A stretch of 64,000 bases of DNA from Colius striatus. Its lineage: Eukaryota; Chordata; Aves; Coliiformes; Coliidae. Position numbers and translations under genes: made by a program. This document shows positions 32,201 through 43,899 of this stretch, piece after piece. The notes beneath the pieces were generated by a model. The model was not told the DNA's origin, did no database searches, and was given only the letters and a program-made list of their open reading frames with translations. Within the stretch, counting starts at the first letter, position 1. The number at the start of each line of letters is the position of its first letter. The stretch covers positions 1,824,001-1,888,000 of the forward strand of contig NC_084774.1 of NCBI RefSeq assembly GCF_028858725.1, read 5' to 3'.

Positions 32201-35200
32201 GCTCTGGCAGGGGGTTGCACTGGATGAGCTTTGCAGATCCCTTCCAGCCCTGGAGACTCTGTGATTCAGTTCTGGGGGCTGTGGGAGTGACCTGTGTGTC
32301 ACTGCAGTGACAGGGGCAGGAAAAGGAGGCTCCAGGCATCTGTCCCCGGGCTGCAGCAGGGGCAGGACACAGCTCACTCACCTCAGAGACGATCTCCTGG
32401 CTCAGGTTCCCGCTGTAGAAGGCCGAGGGCCCGTCCGTGCCCAGGAGCGCCAGGACGGCCGCGAGGTCGGGGCGCCGGAGCAGGGAGCCGGGGGCCGGGG
32501 GCTGCCCGGCCGGGAGGAACCGCTCCCGCAGCCGCCTCGAGGGGTTCCGCTGCCGCAGCTCCCCCACGGCACGAGCTGCGGGCCACACGCGGCGCCGTCA
32601 CACAGCCAGCGCCCACCCGCGGCGGCCTCTCGCCCTGCCTCAGCACAGCGGCCCGCGGCCGTGCTGGGAGGGGACCCCAAAGCACCGCCAAGGAACCCCA
32701 AAGATCCCCAAAGCACCCCAAAGCAACACCAAGGAACCCCAAAGCACCCCAAAGCAACGCCAAAGAACCCCCAAAGCACCCAAAGCACCCAAAGCAATGC
32801 CAAAGAACCCCCAAAGCACCCCAAAGCAACGCCAAAGAACCCCCAAAGCACCCCAAAGAATCCCCAAAGCACCCCAAAGCAATGCCAAAGAACCCCCAAA
32901 GCACCCCAAAGAATCCCCAAAGCACCCCAAAGCAATGCCAAAGAACCCCAAAGCACCCCAAAGAAATGCCAAAGAACCCCCAAAGCACCCAAAGCAATGC
33001 CAAAGAACCCCCAAAGCACCCAAAGCAATGCCAAAGAACCCCAAAGATCCCCAAAGCACCCCAAAGCAATGCCAAAGAACCCCCAAAGCACCCCAAAGCA
33101 ATGCCAAAGAACCCCAAAACACCCCAAAGCAATGCCAAGGAACCCCAAAACACCCCAAAGCAATGCCAAGGAACCCCAAAGATCCCCAAAGCACCCCAAA
33201 GCAACACCAAGGAACCCCAAAACACCCCAAAGCAATGCCAAAGAACCCCAAAGCACCCAAAGCAATGCCAAAGAACCCCCAAAGCACCCCAAAGCACCCA
33301 AAGCAGTGCCAAAGAACCCCCAAAGCACTCAAAGCAATGCCAAAGAACCCCCAAAGCAATGCCAAAGAACCCCAAAGCACCCCAAAGAAACCCCAAAGCA
33401 ACGTCAAAGAATCCCCAAAGCACCCCAAAGCAACACCAAAGAACCTCCAAAGCACCCCAAAGAAACCTCAAAGAAACTCCCCAAAAAGCCAAAGAAACGA
33501 AAAAAACCCCAACAAACCCCAAAGAACCCCAAAAGAATCCCAAAGAAACCCCACACACCCCAAAGAACCTCAAAGAACTCCCAAAGAACCGCCAAAGAAA
33601 CCCCAGACACCCCAAAGAAACTCCCAAAAACCCCAGAGAAGCCTCAAAGAACCAAAAAAAAACCCAAAGAACCCCCAAAGAAACACCAAAAAACCCCAAA
33701 GAACCCCAGAGCCTTCCCCTGGCCTGGGCTGCTCAACCCATCCCTGCCCGCCCTGGGAAGGGCTCCTGTTGTGCAGCCCCACCATGCTCACCCCTCATCA
33801 CCCAGCTCCCAGCACCACCCCTCTCCAGGTCCACTCCCCATGCACGAGCCCCTGCTCTGTGCTGAGCAGCACCCTGAGCTCCCGGCTGCTCACCCAGCTC
33901 GTGTGTGACATTAAACCCGTCCCGGGCGACAGCAGCCACCAGCCCCAGCAGCTGCGACCACGGGAGCCTGCCAGAGGAGAAGGGATGAGAAACGAGCCCT
34001 GGAGGAGTGCAGCAGGGCAGGGTGCTGGGCAGGGTGCTGGGCAGGGTGCTGGGCAGGGTGCTGACAGCTCAGGCTGTGGGGCCAGCACTGGCCAGAGCAA
34101 GCAACTGAGCTCTCAGGGTGTTTCCCCTCCAGGTCACCTCAGCGCTCCCTGATGTGCACCACAGAGGAAGGTCAGGGTGGGCACAGGGGAAGGGGCATCT
34201 CTGGAGCAAAATCCACCAGCAGACCCCAGCCCTGAGTCCCTCAGATCCCCCCTCCCCGTCCCACCAGCACAGCCACAGGGCTCAGCTAAAGAGAGAATGG
34301 AAACACACAGACGTGCACAAAGACGTGCTGTGTCTGTCTCTAGGAGAGTATTTACTGCCCATCCTGTCAGCCAAATCCACTCTGCAGAAAGCCTGACTAG
34401 GCTCAACTCTTTCTCTCCTTAAATGAAGTCCCAAAAGCCACACAGAGTTTTCAACACGAGCCCCCAGCAGCCCTTAGCTGCAGGTTGGGAAGGTGGCCTG
34501 ACGACAGCCCAGCGGCACCAGCCCCGTGCCTTACCTGCCCTGCAGCTGGTGTGCCTGGTGCATCCCCTGGATCATGCCTGGCACCCCCACCAGCAGACCT
34601 GGCTGCAAAACAGAGGGACAGAGAGTGATCTCCTTCCCGTGAGGTCCCCAGAGCCGAGCCAGGGAGGCGGCCGCATGGCCTCTGGGAGGGGGAACACCTC
34701 TGCAGCCCCGTGGGAAACAAAACCCCACGAGGGAACAAAAGCTTTTGGAAAGAAAGGCAAATTCAGTCCTGGTCTCCACCCAGTTTGGGCAGGAGAAACA
34801 ACTCAGGATGACTGGGATTGTGCTCCTTGTAAGACCCTTCTGCCCACCCCCCACTGCCAGAGGGACGTGCCTCTGCTCCCCCGGCCCCGCAGCTCCAGCC
34901 GTTCTGGGGCTGCCAAGGGAGTACCTTCCCTGGACTGCCCAGAACCCCCAGCGTGGGAGAGGCCTCCTGTGACCCCGCTGGGCACTCCCCTCAGCCCAAG
35001 AGTTGCAGGAGAGGAGATCTCAGCCAGCCACAGCCCTCGAGGGGTCGGCTGTGGGGCGCTGGTGCTCACCTTGGTGTCCACGTGCAGGTCTCCGTCCAGT
35101 GGGACGCCCAGAGGAGCCACCTCACGGAAGTCGATCACCCAGCTCCTGTTCTTGCGGATGTCATGGACCAGCATCACCCCACCCCTGCAGCCAGACGGGG

Positions 35201-38200
35201 TCACAGCGGTGGGACAGGGCATGGGGCAGGTCCCCAGGCTCAGCAGTGGCAGCCTCCACGCTGGGCCTGCAGCCAGGCCAGGGAGCCCCTCCCAGCCTGC
35301 CCAGAGGGGCACGGGCTCTGCTCCAGCCTGCCCAGAGGGGCACGGGCTCTGTTCTGCTCCAGCCTGCCCAGAGGGGCACGGGCTCTGTTCTGCTCCAGCC
35401 TGCCCAGAGGGGCACGGGCTCTGTTCTACTCCAGCCTGGCCAGAGGGGCACGGGCTCTGTTCTGCTCCAGCCTGCCCAGAGGGGCACGGGCTCTGTTCTG
35501 CTCCAGCCTGGCCAGAGGGGCACAGGCTCTGCTCTGCTCCAGCCTGGCCAGAGAGGCACAGGCTCTGCTCTGCTCCAGCCTGCCCAGAGGGGCACGGGCT
35601 CTGTTCTGCTCCAGCCTGGCCAGAGGGGCACGGGCTCTGTTCTGCTGCCAGCCTGCCCAGAGGGGCACAGGCTCTGCTCTGCTCCAGCCTGGCCAGAGGG
35701 GCACGGGCTCTGTTCTGCTCCAGCCTGGCCAGAGAGGCACAGGCTCTGTTCTGCTCCAACCTGCCCAAGAGGGGCACGGGCTCTGTTCTGCTCCAGCCTG
35801 GCCAGAGAGGCACGGGCTCTGCTCTGCTCCAGCCTGGCCAGAGGGGCACAGGCTCTGCTCTGCTCCAGCCTGGCCAGAGGGGCACGGGCTCTGTTCTGCT
35901 CCAGCCTGGCCAGAGAGGCACAGGCTCTGTTCTGCTCCAGCCTGGCCGGAGGGGCACAGGCTCTGTTCTGCTCCAGCCTGCCCAGAGGGGCACGGGCTCT
36001 GTTCTGCTCCAGCCTGCCCAGAGGGGCACAGGCTCTGCTCTGCTCCAGCCTGGCCAGAGGGGCACAGGCTCTGTTCTGCTCCAGCCTGGCCAGAGGGGCA
36101 CAGGCTCTGTTCTGCTCCAGCCTGCCCAGAGGGGCACGGGCTCTGTTCTGCTCCAGCCTGGCCAGAGGGGCACGGGCTCTGTTCTGCTCCAGCCTGCCCA
36201 GAGGGGCACGGGCTCTGTTCTGCTCCAGCCTGCCCAGAGAGGCACGGGCTCTGTTCTGCTCCAGCCTGCCCAGAGGGGCACGGGCTCTGTTCTGCTCCAG
36301 CCTGGCCAGAGGGGCACGGGCTCTGTTCTGCTCCAGCCTGCCCAGAGGGGCACGGGCTCTGTTCTGCTCCAGCCTGCCCAGAGGGGCACGGGCTCTGCTC
36401 TGCTCCAGCCTGGCCAGAGGGGCACAGGCTCTGCTCTGCTCCAGCCTGGCCAGAGGGGCACGGGCTCTGTTCTGCTCCAGCCTGGCCAGAGAGGCACAGG
36501 CTCTGTTCTGCTCCAGCCTGCCCAGAGGGGCACGGGCTCTGTTCTGCTCCAGCCTGGCCAGAGAGGCACGGGCTCTGCTCTGCTCCAGCCTGGCCAGAGG
36601 GGCACAGGCTCTGCTCTGCTCCAGCCTGGCCAGAGGGGCACGGGCTCTGTTCTGCTCCAGCCTGGCCAGAGAGGCACAGGCTCTGCTCTGCTCCAGCCTG
36701 CCCAGAGGGGCACGGGCTCTGTTCTGCTCCAGCCTGGCCAGAGGGGCACGGGCTCTGTTCTGCTCCAGCCTGCCCAGAGGGGCACGGGCTCTGTTCTGCT
36801 CCAGCCTGGCCAGAGGGGCACGGGCTCTGTTCTGCTCCAGCCTGCCCAGAGGGGCACGGGCTCTACTCTGCTCCAGCCTGGCCAGAGGGGCACGGGCTCT
36901 GTTCTGCTCCAGCCTGCCCAGAGGGGCACGGGCTCTGTTCTGCTGCCAGCCTGGCCAGAGGGGCACAGGCTCTGCTCTGCTCCAGCCTGGCCAGAGGGGC
37001 ACGGGCTCTGTTCTGCTCCAGCCTGGCCAGAGGGGCACAGGCTCTGCTCTGCTCCAGCCTGGCCAGAGAGGCACAGGCTCTGCTCTGCTCCAGCCTGCCC
37101 AGAGGGGCACGGGCTCTGTTCTGCTCCAGCCTGGCCAGAGGGGCACGGGCTCTGTTCCGCTGCCAGCCTGCCCAGAGGGGCACGGGCTCTGTTCTGCTCC
37201 AGCCTGGCCAGAGGGGCACGGGCTCTGTTCTGCTCCAGCCTGGCCAGAGGGGCACGGGCTCTGTTCCGCTGCCAGCCTGCCCAGAGGGGCACGGGCTCTG
37301 TTCTGCTCCAGCCTGGCCAGAGGGGCACGGGCTCTGTTCTGCTGTCAGCCTGCCCAGAGGGGCACGGGCTCTGTTCTGCTCCAGCCTGGCCAGAGGGGCA
37401 CGGGCTCTGTTCTGCTGTCAGCCTGCCCAGAGGGGCACAGGCTCTGTTCTGCTCCAGCCTGCCCAGAGGGGCACGGGCTCTGTTCTGCTCCAGCCTGCCC
37501 AGAGGGGCACGGGCTCTGTTCTGCTCCAGCCTGGCCAGAGGGGCACGGGCTCTGTTCTGCTCCAGTCTGGCCAGAGAGGCACAGGCTCTGCTCTGCTCCA
37601 GCCTGGCCAGAGGGGCACAAGCTCTGCTCTGCTCCAGCCTGCCCAGAGGGGCACGGGCTCTGTTCTGCTCCAGCCTGCCCAGAGGGGCACGGGCTCTGTT
37701 CTGCTCCAGCCTGGCCAGAGGGGCACGGGCTCTGTTCTGCTCCAGCCTGCCCAGAGGGGCACGGGCTCTGTTCTGCTCCAGCCTGCCCAGAGGGGCACGG
37801 GCTCTGTTCTGCTCCAGCCTGCCCAGAGGGGCACAAGCTCTGCTCTGCTCCAGCCTGCCCAGAGGGGCACGGGCTCTGTTCTGCTCCAGCCTGCCCAGAG
37901 GGGCACAGGCTCTGCTCTGCTCCAGCCTGGCCAGAGGGGCACGGGCTCTGTTCTGCTCCAGCCTGGCCAGAGAGGCACAGGCTCTGTTCTGCTCCAGCCT
38001 GCCCAGAGGGGCACGGGCTCTGTTCTGCTCCAGCCTGGCCAGAGGGGCACGGGCTCTGTTCTGCTCCAGCCTGCCCAGAGGGGCACGGGCTCTGTTCTGC
38101 TCCAGCCTGGCCAGAGGGGCACGGGCTCTGTTCTGCTCCAGCCTGCCCAGAGGGGCACGGGCTCTACTCTGCTCCAGCCTGGCCAGAGGGGCACGGGCTC

Positions 38201-41200
38201 TGTTCTGCTCCAGCCTGCCCAGAGGGGCACGGGCTCTGTTCCGCTGCCAGCCTGGCCAGAGGGGCACAGGCTCTGTTCTGCTCCAGCCTGGCCAGAGGGG
38301 CACGGGCTCTGTTCTGCTCCAGCCTGCCCAGAGGGGCACGGGCTCTGTTCTGCTGCCAGCCTGCCCAGAGAGGCACGGGCTCTGTTCTGCTCCAGCCTGG
38401 CCAGAGGGGCACGGGCTCTGTTCTGCTCCAGCCTGGCCAGAGGGGCACGGGCTCTGCTCTGCTCCAGCCTGGCCAGAGGGACACAGGCTCTGTTCTGCTC
38501 CAGCCTGGCCAGAGGGGCACGGGCTCTGTTCTGCTCCAGCCTGCCCAGAGGGGCACGGGCTCTGTTCTGCTGCTAGCCTGCCCAGAGAGGCACGGGCTCT
38601 GTTCTGCTCCAGCCTGGCCAGAGGGGCACAGGCTCTGTTCTGCTCCAGCCTGCCCAGAGGGGCACAGGCTCTGTTCTGCTCCAGCCTGGCCAGAGGGGCA
38701 CGGGCTCTGTTCTGCTGCCAGCCTGCCCAGAGGGGCACGGGCTCTGTTCTGCTCCAGCCTGGCCAGAGGGGCACAGGCTCTGTTCCGCTCCAGCCTGGCC
38801 AAAGGGGCACAGGCTCTGTTCTGCTCCAGCCTGGCCAGAGGGGCACGGGCTCTGTTCTGCTCCAGCCTGGCCAGAGGGGCACAGGCTCTGCTCTGCTCCA
38901 GCCTGGCCAGAGGGGCACAGGCTCTGCTCTGCTCCAGCCTGGCCAGAGGGGCACAGGCTCTGTTCTGCTCCAGCCTGCCCAGAGGGGCACGGGCTCTGTT
39001 CTGCTCCAGCCTGGCCAGAGGGGCACAGGCTCTGCTCTGCTCCAGCCTGCCCAGAGGGACACGGGCTCTGTTCTGCTCCAGCCTGGCCAGAGGGGCACGG
39101 GCTCTGCTCTGCTCCAGCCTGGCCAGAGGGACACGGGCTCTGTTCCGCTGCCAGCCCAGCATCTGTCAGGATTTCCTCTCTAATCCCAGGGTTTTGCTGC
39201 CAGCAGAGAGCCGGGGTGCAGCCTGGGGAAGCTCTCAGGTGGCTGTGCCTTACGCAATGCTCCCAGAGCTCCTGCAGCGTCGACACCCCGTGCTGGTACG
39301 AGGGCTGTGAGGAGACCATCCCTCATGCCACGGCTCCCCCAGCCACTGCCCGGGCCTGGCTGGCACCTCAGCCCCTGTGCTGCAGGAGCAGAGCCCACGG
39401 AGCCCCTGGCTGAGCGCAGGGTGTTGTAAGAGCCTGGCACACCCAGAGAGGGGCTCGGCAGCCTGCGGGCGCTCTGCCTGCACTGTGGGGCCCGAGGCTG
39501 CTGTGCTTTTGGCAGATGCCACGGCAGAGGCAGCCCCTGGGACTGGGGCTACCGTGAAGACACGTCTCAGGGGGGAAAGCACCCACTTGAGGACAGCTGC
39601 TGACAGTCATGGACACTCACCCACCGATCCCCGAGGTGTGGGGGTGGACGATGCCGGCGCACAGGGCCGAGGCGACGGCCGCGTCCACCGAGGAGCCGCC
39701 CTGGCCCAGCACCTGCAGGCCCAGCGCCGTGCAGCGCCCGGCGTCCGTCACCACGGCACCGAGGGGCAGCACCTGGGGGACACCACACAGGGAGCTGCTG
39801 AGACGGGCCAGGGCAGGGCTACCGAGACGCTGAGGGCGTGGAATGTGTGTGTGGGGAGGAAAGGCTGCAGCCCTGTTCAGCCTGGAGAGGAGAAGCCTGA
39901 GCTCAGGGGCACCTCAGCAATCGATCCCTAAAGGTGGGTGTCAGCAGGATGGGGACAGTGTTTGTTGTGTGGTGGCCAGTGACAGGACAAGGGGTAATGG
40001 GCACAAACTGGAACATAGGAAGTGCCCCTGGCACAAGGAGCAACTCCTTTGGTGCTGAGGTGAGGGAGCCCTGGCCCAGGCTGCCCAGGGAGCATGTGGA
40101 GGCTCCTTCTCAGGAGGTTTCCAAACCCACCAGGACATGTTCCTGTGCCCCCTGAGCCAGGGGAACCTGCTTTGGCAGGGGCTGCGGCTGGAGCAGCTCT
40201 GCAGGGCCCTGCCCATCCCCACCATGCTGTGACTGTGAATCACACTCAGCACACAGGGGCTCGCTGGCACCCACCCTGTCATGCTCCCACCCAAAGGGGA
40301 AGTTATGGACTTTCTGCTATTTTCAGAGCCACATCCCAACTGCAAAGCTGCTGCTTCACCTCACCTGAGGGTCCCCAAAATAGATCTGCATGACGAGGGC
40401 CACGGTGACGCCGGTGGCGAAGGTGAGGCAGGCGGTGATGATGACAGTCAGCCCGTCCTGGCGGCAGCTGCAGTCCCCAGAGAAAGGGTCCTTGCTGGTC
40501 TCCCGCAGCGGGGACACGTCCTGGCTGCCCATCTCTGAGGAGGACGAGGGCAGGCGCTGCAGCCGCGCCGACTTCAGGAAGGAGTCTGGGTCTTTGTGGG
40601 CAGCGGGGAGGAAACAAGTGTTAGTTATTGAGCAACACGAGGCTCCAATTGCAGTGTTTACCCAGCGCGGGGCCCGTCCAGCCAGGGCATTGCCTTCCCT
40701 ATTGATCCCAGCTCGCAAGGGATTTGCTGCCTCAGATGCTGCTTTTGCTCATCTTTTACTGATCCCTTCTTTTAGCTCTAGTTATTCCACACTGACTTCC
40801 CTGGAGATTAAGAGGGGCAGAAAAACCTGGTTTTTGCTGCATTTCAGTCCATTTGGTCTTCAGGGATGGGCCCACAGTTACTGCTCCACTGGGAGGGGTT
40901 CTTACCACAGCACTGGCCTGCACACGGGCCTCTGAAATGCAACGGGACTGAAGAAGAGGAAATTAAGATGTAAAAAACAAAAATACTCCAGCAGCCTTAT
41001 TTGGAGCTAAAGCAGCAGATCAGAGGTGAAGCAAAGCGCGCGGCCTAGGCACAGGAGACAGCTCTCCAGCAGCACGGCAAAGTGGGGGCACAGAGGAGGC
41101 AAAGTGAGAGCAGAGAGGAGGCAAAGTGAGGGCAGAGAGGAGCAAACCTGCATGCCCAGGCCTCGGGGCTCTGCATTCTCTCTTCCCCAGCAGCCGAGGC

Positions 41201-43664
41201 CCCGTGGGATCAGGCGACTCGCCGAGCACCCAGCTCCACGATGGCCCCTGCAGCAGGGCAAGGCTGAGCTGGGCACCCCCAGCCAGCAAACCACGCTCAG
41301 CAGGATGGCAAAGTCTCTCTTGTGCTCTGAGAGGTGCCTCGAATCTCTGCCCGTGTCAGGCGCTGCCCGGCAGCGGGGAGGACGTGGGCTGAGAGTGCCG
41401 GGCACACGGGGCTGCCGTGGCCCTGGGGACGTGCCCATCCCCGATGGGCACCAAATGAGACCAAGTGGCCCATCCAGAGCTCCTGGATGAAGTTTCTGGA
41501 GTGCTGGGGTGGGGCTGTGCTGCCCCAGGCATCAGTGCTGCAAAAAAGAGGAGACTCAGATGGAAAAGATGAGATGAAGAAGCTTCTCCCTCCACACAGG
41601 GGACAACTCCCGGGTTTGGGGTATGAGAGGGGGCTGAGCAGGAAAGCCTACAGCCCTCATTGTCCCACTGCACCTCCCCATCTGTCCCACAGGCAGCATC
41701 CCCCTGGCACTACCAGCCCCGTCCCCGTGGGACGTCAGAGACCTCCTGGGGTGGTTTTAACCTGCACCAGCTGGGAATTGCTCAGCTTTGCCAGCCTGTG
41801 CCTGGGAGCGGGCACAGCCCCTCACCGCACCTCCGGCCCGAGCAGCCAGGCCTGGGGGAAGGCAATGGGCTGGGGGCCTGCTGGTGGGGGCCACGACTGG
41901 CCTGGCAGGGGATGCCCCTGGGCAGGGATGTCACCACAGCCCCTGGCACCCTGTAGAGAGGAAACAGAGAGGAGCGAGCTGCGCTCCTCTGCCCGGCCTC
42001 TTCACGCCACGGTCCTTGGGCTCTGCTCCGGTAGCGCTGGCACAGACCAGCCCATCACGAGGCGACACGAACACCCCAGCAGCACCACAGGAGACGACAG
42101 GCCATGGCCCTCCAGGGTGGCTTCTCCCACCCCAGAGAAGCCCCTTTGTTCTCCACCACAGAATCCCCCACGGCCTTGGGCAAGTCCCGTAGCGTTTGTG
42201 ACCACTGGTGCTGCCTGGGGACAGCAGGGCTGTGTTTTGGGGTCAGGAGGCCTGGAGGGGGTCAGTTGGGAGCACAGAGGGCAAGGAGCAGCCTGTGAGG
42301 CTCACACACAGGGGTCCATCCCACCATCAATGTCCCAGCTTCAAAGAGAAGCCACCAAACCCTACTTGGCTTCCACGAGGGCCATGAAGGAGACATGGCT
42401 TCACAGGGAACAAGCACTGCAGGGACACAGAGTCACCTCAGCTGCTGCAGAGGGGACGGCGGAGGCTGGAGCTGCTCACGGCAAGGGATCCTTCCGTAAT
42501 GGGGTCTGTCCCCAGCACCAACTGCACAACACAGGCTTCCTCCTTCTAAAGAGATGTCCTGGGTGGTAGGAACTAAAGGTGTGTGCGCGCCCTCCCTGCC
42601 AGTCTGCCGGGCGTGGGGAGGCACAGACGGCTCCTGCAGCACACACAGTGCCGGGGCAGTGTGGAGCAGGGCAGCAGCTCCTCCCGTCTCCCCAGGCAGA
42701 CCCAGACCCCAAACCCGCACGGACGAGCCCGCACCGACCCCCGCTCGCGCTCTGCGGGTCGGACGAGGCGCCTCGGAGGACTGCGCGGGACGGCTCCGTC
42801 CCAACGGCGTGGGACGGGACCTGCAGCCGGCGGCCACGGCAGGACGGAGCCGAGGACAAGGGGCACGGGGAGATGCTCCAACAGGGCTCCGGGGCTGGCG
42901 GGGCAGCCGAATGCGTGGGGCAGGGTATGATAGGGGACAGCGCTACGAAGCAGCCCCAGGGGTGAAGGGCAACGCTGCCCAGAGAAACGGGACATGGCAG
43001 AGGAAAACGTTTCTCTGAAGTATTAAGAAAGAAGCGATCAATTACAAACAGGCCAAGGGCTTTCTGGGGAGCCCGAGGGCCACCTGACTTTATTACAGCT
43101 GCGCAGCCGGGACCGAGCTCCCTCCCCAGCGCCGGGGCCGCCGGGGGCTGTGGGGCCGGGGCTGCGGGCGGAGCGGGGGCTGCGGGGCCGGGGCCGGGGC
43201 TGCGGGCGGAGCGGGGGCTGCGGGGCCGGGGCTGCGGGCGGAGCGGGGGCTGCGGGGCCGGGGCCGGGGCTGCGGGCGGAGCGGGGGCTGCGGGGCCGGG
43301 GCTGGGGCTGCGGGCGGAGCGGGGGCTGCGGGGCCGGGGCTGGGGCTGCGGGCGGAGCGGGGGCTGCGGGGCTGGGGCTGCGGGCGGAGCGGGGGCTGCG
43401 GGGCCGGGGCTGGGGCTGCGGGCGGAGCGGGGGCTGCGGGGCCGCGGGCGGGCTCGGCCGCCGCCGCTCACCCGTGTCCTGCTCGCCCAGGAACGCGTCC
43501 TCCTCCTTCCGTGCGCGGAGGCCGCCCTCGGCCGCGCCGCCCGCCTCCTCCTCGGGCAGCCGCGGGAAGCTGGTGATGCTCATGTAGTCCACGGGCGAGC
43601 TGGCGGCCAGGGCCCGCTGCCGGCCTCCTCCTGCCCCCGCCTCCGCCGGCCCCGGCACCGCCAT
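23235..43664 (-). CDS. GGT7: Gamma-glutamyltransferase 7 (GGT-like, type II membrane protein)
   Basis: Complete, 666 aa (human about 662). Exons: 43664-43472, 40591-40365, 39772-39621, 35184-35070, 34602-34535, 33967-33894, 32575-32382, 30380-30293, 29605-29478, 28831-28743, 27688-27536, 27018-26901, 26227-26090, 24726-24627, 23398-23235; the sum is 2,001 bp with all phases agreeing. Residues 1-110 are cytoplasmic ([38 protein letters not shown], nearly identical to human). Residues 112-132 form the membrane anchor ([20 protein letters not shown]). The rest is the luminal/extracellular GGT fold: [77 protein letters not shown], and the end [11 protein letters not shown]. Family enzymes self-cleave at a Thr and hydrolyse glutathione. 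Here the equivalent residue is Ala476 (codon 27,591-27,589), so activity is doubtful. Five introns carry tandem repeats. Confidence 0.97.
25385..25830 (-). mobile_element. CR1 LINE 3' part in GGT7 intron 13
   Basis: Starts with the reversed tail GATCACAGAGTCTCCAGGGC and continues with GGGACCTCGAAGGCTCATCC and CTCCCTCACCTCAACAGGGA. It is very similar to the opposite-strand copy at 31,610-32,265. Confidence 0.9.
27740..27977 (+). mobile_element. CR1 LINE 3' end in GGT7 intron 10
   Basis: Contains GTGCCAGGCTGCCCAGGGAG and GCAGCTTCAAGGGCTTTAAC, ending TGGTTGTGTGATTCTGTGA. Same subfamily as the copies at 49,240 and 63,170. Confidence 0.9.
28262..28335 (+). mobile_element. Short CR1-like fragment
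   Basis: Contains GGTAGGGTTTGGAAGGGACC followed by AGATCATCTAG, which matches the conserved CR1 3' region. Very short. Confidence 0.5.
28845..28940. repeat. (GGGA)n(GGAA)n purine tract in GGT7 intron 9
   Basis: About 95 bp of uninterrupted G and A on the plus strand, starting as GGGA repeats and ending as GGAA repeats. It lies about 14 bp upstream of the acceptor of exon 28831-28743, where the gene strand has a pure C/T tract. Confidence 0.95.
30415..30860. repeat. 10-11-bp GGGCAAGCTG minisatellite in GGT7 intron 7
   Basis: About 40 units of CTGGGCAAG with single-base length variation (GCTGGGCAAGG, GCTGGCCAAG, GCTGGGTAAG). Confidence 0.95.
31610..32265 (+). mobile_element. CR1 LINE 3' part (end of ORF2 and UTR) in GGT7 intron 7
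   Basis: The longest CR1 copy in the window. The frame [16 protein letters not shown] is the remnant of the CR1 ORF2 end. It continues through GGTGACCTCATTCATGTCAC and GACAAGGGGCAACGGGCACA to a CTGTGATTC tail at 32,258. Confidence 0.9.
32675..33705. repeat. CCCCAAAG-type minisatellite in GGT7 intron 6
   Basis: About 1 kb built from CCAAAGCACCCCAAAGCAATG and CCAAAGAACCC blocks. The plus strand is almost free of T, so the transcribed RNA of GGT7 would be G/U-rich. Units degenerate toward 33,700. Frames of several hundred codons (KNPQSTPKQ) are spurious. Confidence 0.95.
35290..39150. repeat. 3.9-kb 36-bp minisatellite in GGT7 intron 3
   Basis: About 107 copies of a 36-bp unit, core CTCTGTTCTGCTCCAGCCTG plus (C/G)CCAGAGGGGCACGGG. 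Variants: GTTCTG/GCTCTG, GCCC/GGCC, GAGGGG/GAGAGG, CACGGG/CACAGG/CACAAG, and occasional GCTGCCAG. Variants recur in blocks (for example 35,820-35,940, 36,395-36,500 and 36,575-36,690), showing duplication of groups of units. As 36 is divisible by three, both strands have giant open frames (up to 1,586 codons) that are not genes. Confidence 0.98.
39870..40245 (+). mobile_element. CR1 LINE 3' part in GGT7 intron 2
   Basis: Runs CTGTTCAGCCTGGAGAGGAG, GTGACAGGACAAGGGGTAAT and AACCTGCTTTGGCAGGGGCT, ending near ACCATGCTGTGACTGTGAAT. Confidence 0.85.
40800..43020. other. GGT7 intron 1, no further feature
   Basis: GC-rich intronic sequence. I see no conserved exon. Possible CpG-rich tract at 42,600-42,960. 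Confidence 0.5.
43137..43445. repeat. GC-rich minisatellite next to GGT7 exon 1
   Basis: About eight or nine units of GGGGCTGCGGGCGGAGCGG plus GGGCTGCGGGGCCG, with 36/42-bp length variants. The plus strand has many G-runs of 4-5. It ends about 26 bp from the exon 1 donor at 43,471. Confidence 0.95.
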
Positions 43665-43899
43665 CGCTGCGGCCGGAAGGGGCCGGGCCGTGGCGGGGAG
43701 GAGCCGCGTCCCGGGCTCGCTCCGCCCCGGCCCCGCCGGCGGCTGCGTCCGAGGCTTCTCGGGCCCGTCTGCAGAGGCTGGCGGTTCCCAAGCGCCGGCG
43801 CGTCTGGAAGCGCACAGCAGAAGGCGCTCACGCGTCGGACAGCGGGGCCCGGTGCCGCGGCTGCGCGGGGCAGACACACACTTGCCTTCACCTCCTTAG

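Noticed and set aside
32294-34152. Lys/Pro/Asn-rich frames of 523-571 codons
   Set aside because: Translations of the CCCCAAAG array in GGT7 intron 6, open in several frames at once and on both strands.
35290-39150. CRISPR-like regular repeats
   Set aside because: There are no unique spacers; the units are contiguous. The host is a vertebrate.
34423-39310. Open frames of 1,207-1,586 codons on both strands
   Set aside because: They translate a 36-bp minisatellite with a period divisible by three and cover GGT7 intron 3; the flanking GGT7 exons join perfectly in phase.
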